Shown here in pieces: positions 55,615 to 64,000 of a stretch of 64,000 bases of DNA. Under the pieces are notes generated by a model, which did not search any database, was not told the origin of the DNA, and was given only the letters and a program-made list of their open reading frames with translations. The number at the start of each line of letters is the position of its first letter. Position 1 is the first letter of the stretch. The position numbers were made by a program, and so were the translations under genes. This DNA comes from Rosellinia necatrix. Lineage: Eukaryota > Ascomycota > Sordariomycetes > Xylariales > Xylariaceae. The stretch spans positions 3,100,001-3,164,000 of the forward strand of contig JAGYVD010000007.1 of NCBI GenBank assembly GCA_021209875.1, in the 5' to 3' direction.

Positions 55615-58057
55615 TCATTTCGTCCCACCGCGAGCCGCAGCCGCATCCTTGAGGGCCTGGATATCCGCCTTCCACTGAGCGACGTCGGGGCGGAGAACAC
55701 GGCGGTCGTATGTTAGGAGGCCGTTGACCTCGCCCTCCACGTCGGTGGTTTGCCTGCAGAGGTGAAATATCAGCATGGGGCGAACGGCCAAACGGTACAA
55801 TGAATGCATGCACCACCGGGGATCGGGGGCTACTTACGTCCAGATCGCCGCCGAGCACGCCCAGAACTCGACCTGGTCCCTCAGCTCCGACAGAAGCACG
55901 TGGCCGCGGTAGTTCCAGGCCTCAAGGGTCTCGTCGATCTCGTAGGTCTGGTTGATCTCGTTGACGGCCTTCGAGACCTTCCATAGATGGTCCGCGGAGA
56001 CGTTGTGGCCGATGCCGCCGAACTCGCCCTGGATCGCGATGCGCTTGTGGTCGTAAGGGGTGGAGGCGAGGGAGTAGAAGGGCGTTCCGCATTGCGGGTT
56101 GGCGTAGTGGTGGTTGTCGTGCCAATCACCGAAGCCGTGATCATGCCAGCCCGAGGTGGAATCGACCAGTCTGGTCGGGTCGAGCTCCTTCACACGCTTC
56201 GTCAAATGGTCTTCGGGGTAATAAGTATCCCTGAGCTGACCCCAACCTTCGTTGTAAATGATCTACATGATGATTAGCTTGAACCCGCCCGCTCGAAATG
56301 GGGAAGGGGGGATAGCTACCCAGGTGTAGATGCTGGGGTAGTTCTTGTGCTGTTGAATCAGAATCTCTAGCTGGCGTTCCCATTCCGTCTGCTGTTCCGC
56401 ATTGGGTAGGCGATTGGCGGGCATAGATGGCATGTCTTGGATGAGGAGGAAACCGATCTCGTCACAGGCACGGTAGAATAACGCAGGCTCGACCTTAATG
56501 TGCTTCCGTAGCATGTTAAATCCGAGGGCCTTCAGCTGCTGAACGTCGTACTTCAGAGCCTCGTAGTTTGGCGCGAGATGGATTCCATCCGGCCAGAAAC
56601 CCTGGTCAAGTGTGCCGAACTGGAAGAAGAATTCGCCGTTGATCAGGGGACGCTTAACGCCGTTGATCTCACCGCTCTCAATGGTTCGGAACCCTGTGTA
56701 TGAGATAACCTTATCCTTGCCCACAGTGACGGTCAAGTTGTAGCTATGTTCACGTTAGTGGTTGTGCGACTGTTAGCAGGAAAACGCAAAGTATCACGTA
56801 CAGGTTAGGGTGGTCAGGCGACCACAGGCTCGGTGAGTTCACCTTGAAAGTAAAGGGCTGGTTCGCTTTACCATGGCCAGTAGCGACGTCCTTTCCGCTG
56901 TCATCAGTGACGACGACCTTGACGGCAGCGCTGGAGGCTTCGCTAGTGGCAACGGTCACATCGACTAGTCGAGAGAAGTCGTTAGTAGGGTATTAACGAG
57001 AATCATAATTTCCTACGAACTTACCGGAACCGTGCATGTCAGCGGCGACATCAAGTTGAGTAATGTACTGTGCGGGTACAGACTCTAGCCATACCTGCAC
57101 TCATATTAGCTCTAGTTTTCATTCATGCTGCTTCCGCCAAACTTGGTCGCTATGAAGCATATATGAGTGTATGTCTAGAAGGCGTACTCACGCTTTGCCA
57201 GATACCCGAGCAGGGGGTGTAGAAAATGTGCGATGGGTTCAAGGTCTGTTTTCCGATAGGGATATTATATCCTATACGTTGGAGTCAGCACAGTTGCGGT
57301 CTTGGTGATGTGTGAATACGGAATGCTAACCATCGGCGTCAGTGGGATCGAAGACATCCACTCGTAGCGTGTTTTTACCGTCTTTGACAAGGTTGGTGAT
57401 GTCGAGTGAGAATCGCCAGTAGCCTCCGGTATGAGTTCCCGCGGGCTTATCGTTAACATAAACGGTGGCCTGGTAGTCGACGGCCTCAAAATTAATGAGA
57501 ATCTTGTTGCCTTTGGTCTTCAAGTCTTTCGACACTTCGAAATCACGAGCGAACCAAGAGGTCTGGACGCTCTGCATCACACCCGAGAGGGCACCCTATT
57601 CGATTGATATCAGTTAGTGGTCGTTATGCATCTCATAAGTTCATGAGAGCATGAGAGGGGGGTGAAAGTAGTCAATTCGGAGATGGGAGTAACCACTCCC
57701 TGGTGTTGCAGTAGGGAAGACCGAAATAATTGGAAAATCTAACCTCGATACAAGAAGGCACGAGGACGTCGGTTCCAGTGGGGGAGCCGGTAGGCGATAT
57801 GCCCTCTCCCCATTGCCAGATACCATTCAGGCTCTGCCATCGCGAGCGTTGAAGCTGTGGTCGTGGATATTCCGGCCAAGGGTTGGTTCCGACTTTAAAA
57901 GTCCAATCCGTATCCAACGGGCCGGTCTTTATATAAAGTTAGCGCGCCAGGACACACACACAACTATCTGCTAAGGGATGTTCGAGTAGCTGACCTTGAC
58001 CTCATACCCCAGAGCCGCGGAGGCAAGGGCTAATAGCCCCAATGATCTGGCCCTCAT
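55615..58057 (-). CDS. Secreted glycoside hydrolase family 2 enzyme (beta-galactosidase/glucuronidase-like)
   Basis: Nine exons on the minus strand: 58057-57995, 57926-57744, 57595-57331, 57271-57192, 57094-57025, 56964-56802, 56743-56320, 56262-55838 and 55753-55615, coding for 603 aa with continuous phases. A signal peptide (MRARSLGLLALASAALG) leads the protein. The N-terminal jelly-roll domain includes SRWQSLNGIWQW, SWFARDFEV and VYVNDKPAGTHTGGY. An immunoglobulin-like domain runs to about residue 280. The TIM barrel carries GFNMLRKHIKVEP, the acid/base Glu at about 421 (IIYNEGWGQ) and the nucleophile Glu at about 496 (IAIQGEFGG). This fits GH2, a retaining exo-glycosidase family; the exact sugar (galactoside, glucuronide or mannoside) is not resolved by sequence. 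Confidence 0.93.
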
Positions 58058-59202
58058 ACTGGCTTTCCCGATAGTTCGAGGGCTGTATTGAGTAGGGTGA
58101 GGTGGATTTTGTCAGTTGACGGAGACGCCCGAGGACGTTCACCTTGATCCAGAAAAAAGCTCCTGGAGGTTGATAGACAACTGTCTCGCCGAGATGTGGC
58201 ACCTCATGGGTTACCCATCATTACTTATATAGACGACGGGATATTAAGCACATTACCTCATTCCTAGAATCATGCACTTGTTGTTTCTCCGCATCTGACT
58301 GAGGCTGGATCCCTCTTCTCACCTTCCTCTTATTGATATATATGGGTCTTCTTGACCTCGGAAGACAAATATTACACATTACATCGGGACGCTTGGCAAG
58401 ATGAACAAACGGATGACGAAGATGCGGTGCAAGGCAGGATGGTACAGCAGACGCCATGTAGCATAGCAGAGTGCTAGGATACGGCAAGTACAGCATGGTT
58501 GCTATAGGATAGCGGGGCTTCGCTCTCGGGTGGACCAGCTGGGACGACTGGAATGTGTTGTCTCAAGGATAGGGGAGCCAAGCGGGATGGATCAGTCGAG
58601 GCTAGGTGCAACATCGCGAACTCAGGATCGGAATGACCATCTACCCAGGCCACAGGCCACAAGTTGCGGTCAGCAGTACAGCATATGTCGGCAAGGGTGG
58701 TAATGGACAAGAGGGCGTTTTATTGCCATGCTACCAGATGTGAGCCACCCAAGACCTTGGCTGGGTATACGTACATGAGATCTACGACCCCGACAACTCG
58801 GATGAAGTTAGAGCTGGTATGTCCATGGGGGTGACTTAGTCACTCTATTATCACCTTGCCTGGGGTTGATGCTCCGTCTGGGGACTAAGAGGAGACTCTA
58901 GGTCGCTAGCGCTCCCATAAAAAAAAAAAATAGGTGAAAAAGTAGAAGAGGAGGAAGCTAAATTTTGTCTGATAGGATTACGGCAGATCTGTGTTCTCAC
59001 CGTGAGATGGTTCCTGATCCGTCATCTTGGGATTGGATTGGCCTAGTCACATTCGCCACCAGGAACGCCCTCATGGAAGGGAGAGTAAAGGAAGAGCGGC
59101 TCATAGCGGCCGTTCGGGAAGGCAAGAAACGGACCGAATCCGAGTACGATACCATTCCCTGTTAGCTGGATGAAGAAAATGGTGCAATGTGCAGTACCTA
59201 GT

Positions 59203-59270
<68 letters not shown>
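59203..59270. repeat. CAG/CAA trinucleotide tract
   Basis: About 22 triplets of CAG with interspersed CAA. It reads poly-Gln/Ser/Ala on the plus strand and poly-Leu/Ala/Cys on the minus strand, but no gene model covers it. Confidence 0.9.
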
Positions 59271-59580
59271 AGATGTCGGACCCAGAGGAACGGCCGTGTA
59301 CCGAGCGGGCGTGTGATCCGCAAGCCAAGGGCAGGGGAAGCCGCTCGAGAGGCTCAGGTGGACTATGCCGGTGACGCTCGGGGGAGGGATCAGCCAGGCG
59401 CGGTTACACGCAGTCGGGACCAAGGCTCTTGTCCGTCACGCACATGTGCGTGGCAGTAACAAACAACCCAGCGCATAAGTCAGGACTTCGTGCAGACATA
59501 GTGTACTGTACCTTGCTCCTGCATGCAGCCGCGGGGTTCGTGGGGTCGAGATTGGAGCTTGAGAGGCCATCAAGCATTCG

Positions 59581-59607
59581 AACCCCTGACCGTGCTGTTC
59601 AGGGGTT
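59581..59607. repeat. Perfect 9-bp inverted repeat (hairpin)
   Basis: AACCCCTGA at 59581-59589 and its exact complement TCAGGGGTT at 59599-59607 with a 9-nt loop. It lies just before the ACATACACT minisatellite. Confidence 0.85.
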
Positions 59608-59619
59608 ACGGCATTGTAT

Positions 59620-59690
59620 GTACATACACATACACTACACATACACTACACATACACTACACTACACTATACTATACTACCTACACTAAG
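59620..59690. repeat. ACATACACT-type minisatellite
   Basis: Imperfect repeats of ACATACACTAC, degenerating into ACTATACTATACTAC. No associated gene. Confidence 0.85.
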
Positions 59691-62600
59691 TATGTATGTA
59701 CACTATGTAATGTACAGTACCTATGTAATGTACAGTATGTATTGCACACTACACCTATTGTAATGTATGCATGTACGCCGAGGTAACTAGATAACTGATG
59801 AGACGAGCAACCCGCTTCATGACGAGTTAGTTGGCCGGTTCCGGGATCCGGGCAACCCGCCAGCTCAGTCATCTGGACGGATGCGTTGGAATTCCTCTTC
59901 TTCAATGTGACACACTCGGACCCAGAATAAGGGAACATGCCATGGCGCTACGCCAGAAGGAGGCTCGTGAGATGCCGATCACAAGCGCCCGTCGAGGGGG
60001 AACGCGGGGCCCCGGCTTGGGGTTGTTGGCGCTGCTTACATACACTACACCCGACAATCACAGAGTCAACAATCACAGGGTCACAAACTACGGCACGAAG
60101 TGAAGTGGTGTACGTAGCAGGCGGAGAGTTACTTCATGTTGGCCCCTGAGCCCAGCCCGGCACTTATACGAAGTACCAGTTAGGCATTAGCTGTCGGGAC
60201 GTGCCTTGGTCTTAATTAAACTGGGAGATTCCGAGGGGACGTCTTGAGCATGAATAATGAATATTGAAAACCACTTGGGACCAGGCCGGAATCTCCCCCT
60301 CCCGGACCTTTCTCCCTCGCCGCCACAATCGAGATCCCTTTCTCCTCATTTGTGCGCCGACGTACAGAGGCGGAGTCCGGCGAGCCCGCCATGGGCCAAC
60401 TTGTACTGGAATCATACCAACTAACTCGTCCTGGACAGTGATTACTTTACCTATTATACCGTGAGGATACGACGATGCAATTTGCGAATGCAGGTTCCGA
60501 CAACACCCCTGCAGGCCCCGATCGCAAAGAAACTAGGCCCGTCATATGACGGAGCAACAAACTCATCAGTCCCCCCCCCCGTCCCAAAATCTCCACATCC
60601 AACTTCCACATCCAACTTCGACGCCGAGAGGGCTCTAGTGAAAACAAGGGAGGTGGATTCGTCCTTGGCGGCTCAACCACACCGGCATTGCGAACATCTC
60701 TGAGTCGACCGGGTGTTGGGGCGTTGGCGGCGGCGCGCGGGATGAAAAAGCTTGGCTGCGCCATTCACGGCATCTCGTCGGGCTTATCAAATACTTTAGC
60801 GACCTACTTTCTTCCTATTCTAGTATGCCGCGCAGCAGTAGACGCAGCGTGTTCGAGCCAACATTCCTTTCTATGACGGATAGTTTGGAAATTAGGGGGC
60901 GCAAAGGAGGAGAGGTTTTTTTTTTTCTCTTTTCTCCCGACAGCTCGGAGATCAATCAATCGAGCAATCTAGAGTCGGACGTTTGCGATCTCGCAATCTT
61001 GCCCCGAACTATGCATGGCACTAGCTTGACGTCGACGGTAGCTGTACTTACTTACCGTTTGCGTCTTTCCGGTGTTATAATGGGTCGGATATGTCTTGAA
61101 GGCTCGCCGGGTAGTAGTGCACTTCGTATGAACTGCGAAGAAGCGATGGTGCTGATGTAATATAATGCTGTCACGAAAAAAAAAAAAACCGACACCATCA
61201 GTCCGGTAGCAGGGTTAGCTCACGATAATTACATACAGGGCACACCGCGCTTTGTTCTTAATTTTACTTCTATATTATGTTGTTTTTCTTTTGCGCTCAC
61301 AGACTGAATACTATTGGCTAGAATTGAGAAATACGCTCTGAGAAACTTACGAAGTTGGCTGCTCGATCGGAATGATGACCCGAGGTTAAACGATGGCCTC
61401 GTCTGAAAATCGCTCCATACTAGGGAGTAGTTAATGCCGTACTTTCCTACTTAATACTGTGGTAAACATGATTAAAAATCGCCGGCATAGTGCAAGGGAG
61501 CACTGCAGCAACAGCCACTGGGCCGCCTGGGCGTCATCGTCAACCACCGCCTCCCTCGAGACTGGGATTTCAGTTTGATCGTATGTTGTTGTCGCTTCCA
61601 TCGTCTGCCAACATTCTATGTAGCAAAATCGACACATGCGTCCAATTATAATTAGCCTTGGGGAGCCAGAGAGTCGGATACGGGGAGCATCACGTGGGGC
61701 GTTTTCGTTCTTCGCTTACGGCCGAATATAATATACGCGCGTCCAAGATGCCGATTGTACTGGTCGTCGTAGACGACGTACAGCATGACCCGCGGTCGTA
61801 TTTCGAGCCGACCGACTCGACAGGCACATGATTTGGAGTATTCGCTAGCTCACCGAGAGCTACCCAGATTCATCTGAGACATGGACGACCCGTTTTGTTT
61901 CCACACTGGAACGGGACCTGGCCGTTGACTGGCCAGCCACCGAGGCGGCATCGGAGGGAGACTTGGGGAAAGAGGAGGAATGCGACATTCTATTCTGGTG
62001 ACTGGCCAGAGTCTCCAACTCGACTACCCTCGAGAGCTTCAAAGCCCCAATCGGTTCCCCCATCGGCACGTGGCTACTGCCCCTTGATGCAGGAGCAGAT
62101 CTCCTAGGGCTTAGTCCAGTGATCATCCTCATCCGATCTTGGTTTCACCCCTCCCACCGTCCAGATAACATTCCCCTTTCTGATGAGGGTGGTCGGATAT
62201 CTGCAGGTAACGAACCCCATAAGTTAAACCCCTTCCCGCTGCCTGCGTGCCATTGCTATTCCCGCCCCTTAAACGTCGGGGCCTAGAACCTGATGGCTAC
62301 CTGAGGTCCGCTGGGACTCTCGAGACAATTTACAAATCTGAATGTCTCAGCTGGGGAGCTAGGTTCCTGAAGCATGCTTAATAAACACAACGAGGTTGGA
62401 GGGCAACGAAAACTTGTAGGCTCAATCTCATTTGAGACGACTTTTATTGGGCGTGAGTTACAAGGCCGCTATCATCACCTCGAGTATTTTCACACTCAAG
62501 GAAAGTACCATCTTCACCGCTTTACCCCAGTTCAAATACCCCACATGCCAGCCTTCCAGTACTCAACGATTTTATGAAAATCGTCGACCCTAGTTTTGTT

Positions 62601-63271
62601 ATATCGCCAACTTCTAGCCCTAGCAGTAGTATCATTCAACGAATGATTCACGGCGTGTACTGACATCTGTTCAGTGTACGTTGATTGGGGCCGAATCCTG
62701 ATATTATTGGGCTGCCTGGTGGTGATGTGTTGATGGGGTGACGGCCAGTGTTTTGACGAAAGTAGGAGGCCGTGGGCTTTTTGCCCCAGTAAGCGACTAT
62801 ACGGAATACTCCATTCATATTGCGGGCAAGGCATATTTCTAGTAAATGTTGTGTCGCTTCTCTATACACGCTGAATAACGCGTACTGTACAGGACGTTAG
62901 GAACGAATGAACTTCACCACAAGTCCTCGAGTCATTGGCTGACAGTTCTTATCCATGGCCCCGTCGATGGTAGGTGGATGGATTTCTTCCACCATTGAAA
63001 GCGGAAAAGATATTTGGCCACGCTGTGAGCCAGCCCGTATTCCGCGAATGGGGCACACGTAGCCGCACTATTTACCTCGCCCTAGCAGAGCCGAAGAGCA
63101 TGAGACATAACGATATTCGGCGTTAGTTAGGTCCAGGGTATGGTCGTAACGTGACGTTAGAACCTGGACATTGGTCATGTCCTACTTAGATATTCTAGGG
63201 ACACTAGCCCATTGTGCTGGGTATAGGTGTCGTTTATGTTCTAGTGCTGGAAAGACGACGAATCCTGGGGC

Positions 63272-63957
63272 CTAGCCGGAATGCCCACCAGTACTTCCCG
63301 TACTGGCCGGCCTTGCGGGTGGAGTAGATATCGACCCACCATCTTGGTTTCTCTCCATCGCGACACCTCCTATCAGACTAGATAGTGGGCGTGGATCACC
63401 GGCCTCCCCCTCAGAATCTTCGCTCTGCTGGCTGCTGGAGCTACCTAGGCCGGCGTTGGCTTGCTCGGCGACCTCGCGCTCCACGTTCTTCAGCCGCTCT
63501 TTCTCGACGGGATCGACCAGATCGTCGTCATCGCTCCAAAATCCGTCTTCATCTTCGTCGATTTCGGGCATGGCTATTCGTTTCCAAAACCGGAGCTCCT
63601 GTTTCGTGGCTTTCTCGCGCACTCGCTTGTCCCACCGTGTCTCGTCTTCATCGAACTTCTTGCGAAAGTCCCGTAAGAGACTGTTCGCACGACTCGCATG
63701 TTCCTGCACCTCCCACATCTGATCCCGCAGCCGACTGTTTTCGGCTCGTGCCTCGGCGAGCTGGGCGCGGTAGGAACGATGCCAGGCGGCGACATCAGTG
63801 ACATGCTTCTGTTTGTAGACATGAAATTGATTTATTATACCCTCAAATACCTTTGCATAGGTAGCAAGTAAGGTAAAGTTGGCATCTCGTGATTGCTTTG
63901 CGCGGTCGAGGGATTCGGTTAGGATCGATAGCATAGCTTCGAGGTTTGGTTCCTGGC
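63272..63957 (-). CDS. Coiled-coil fungal protein, 5' part beyond the window
   Basis: The last exon runs from an acceptor CTACAG (ending at 63958, with GCTAACGG branch) to the stop at 63272; the upstream exons lie past the right edge. The visible about 228 residues begin GQEPNLEAMLSILTESLDRA, then SRDANFTLLATYAKVFEGII and VAAWHRSYRAQLAEARAENS, which form a long Leu/Ala/Glu-rich helix predicted to coil. A basic stretch KATKQELRFWKRIAMP and an acidic FWSDDDDLVDPVEKERL block follow. The tail is Ser/Gly/Pro-rich. I recognise the pattern as a conserved Pezizomycotina protein without known function. An ATG at 63967 is within intron sequence and should not be used as a start. Confidence 0.75.
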
Positions 63958-64000
63958 CTGTAGGCATATCATGACCGTTAGCTCTCTGTCCTTTTCTGAT

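Larger units (their letters stand above)
58058..63271. other. 5.2-kb gene-poor region with microsatellites
   Basis: Only short overlapping frames. It contains a CAG/CAA tract (59203-59270), a perfect hairpin (59581-59607), an ACATACACT-type minisatellite (about 59620-59690), TATGTAATGTACAGTA repeats (about 59700-59745), an A-run near 58920 and a fragmentary coding-like Ser-rich frame on the minus strand at 61860-62132. I could not build a gene model; the last item may be a degraded exon. Confidence 0.5.

Noticed and set aside
59043..59423. Poly-Leu minus-strand ORF
   Set aside because: Generated by the CAG/CAA tract; no flanking coding sequence.
1..64000. Search for transposons, secondary-metabolite core enzymes, viral-like or toxin genes
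   Set aside because: No reverse transcriptase, transposase, PKS, NRPS, terpene synthase or toxin-like domain was recognised in any frame.

Overview
This is a nuclear window from a filamentous ascomycete, most likely a Sordariomycete. Genes carry short GT-AG introns (mostly 53-156 nt) with CTRAY-type branch sites. They encode fungal families such as Zn2Cys6 regulator, WSC/DUF1996, GH76 DFG5/DCW1, DUF2828 and Som1/SomA, and are separated by long AT-rich spacers rich in the palindromic word CCTAGGTAGG. I joined exons by hand from splice sites, frame phase and family knowledge. There are 23 gene models, two of them cut by the window edges, plus one doubtful ORF and one Pol III tRNA-like unit.

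Left third (1-24.4 kb): the 5' part of a Som1/SomA LisH regulator (-) with a very long upstream spacer; TRAPP subunit Bet3 (-), with a 9-nt microexon, divergent from a U5 snRNP 40K WD40 protein (+) that carries two one-base frameshifts in A-runs; a two-pass membrane protein with PPxY motifs (+); the seven-knuckle protein Gis2/CNBP (+); Tom6 (-) divergent from an acidic conserved fungal protein (+); and a tRNA-like Pol III unit.

Middle (24.4-47.2 kb): a DUF2828 vWA protein (-); a secreted DUF1996-WSC protein (+); then a metabolic group made of myo-inositol oxygenase (-), a Zn2Cys6/Fungal_trans_2 regulator (-) in which only the second half of the zinc cluster is visible, an MFS sugar permease (+) and a DUF4863 (4-hydroxylaminobenzoate-lyase-like) protein (+). 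Housekeeping genes follow: Pet117 (-) divergent from V-ATPase subunit G Vma10 (+, with an ATG-only first exon and a 9-nt microexon), and CTNNBL1 (-) divergent from a histidine phosphatase (+).

Right third (47.2-64 kb): a GPI-type GH76 DFG5/DCW1 enzyme (+) convergent with a Ser-rich GPI-type wall protein (-); an uncharacterised 288-aa protein (+); a GC-rich atypical SDR/epimerase (+) convergent with a secreted nine-exon GH2 enzyme (-); a gene-poor stretch of about 5 kb with microsatellites; and the 3' part of a coiled-coil fungal protein (-) running off the right edge.

I found no transposon ORF, CRISPR array, rRNA or obvious secondary-metabolite core enzyme. The points most worth following are the possible inositol/aromatic catabolic neighbourhood with tandem repeats in its promoters, the two microexon genes, the frameshifted U5-40K gene, the incomplete zinc cluster and the orphan Pol III unit.
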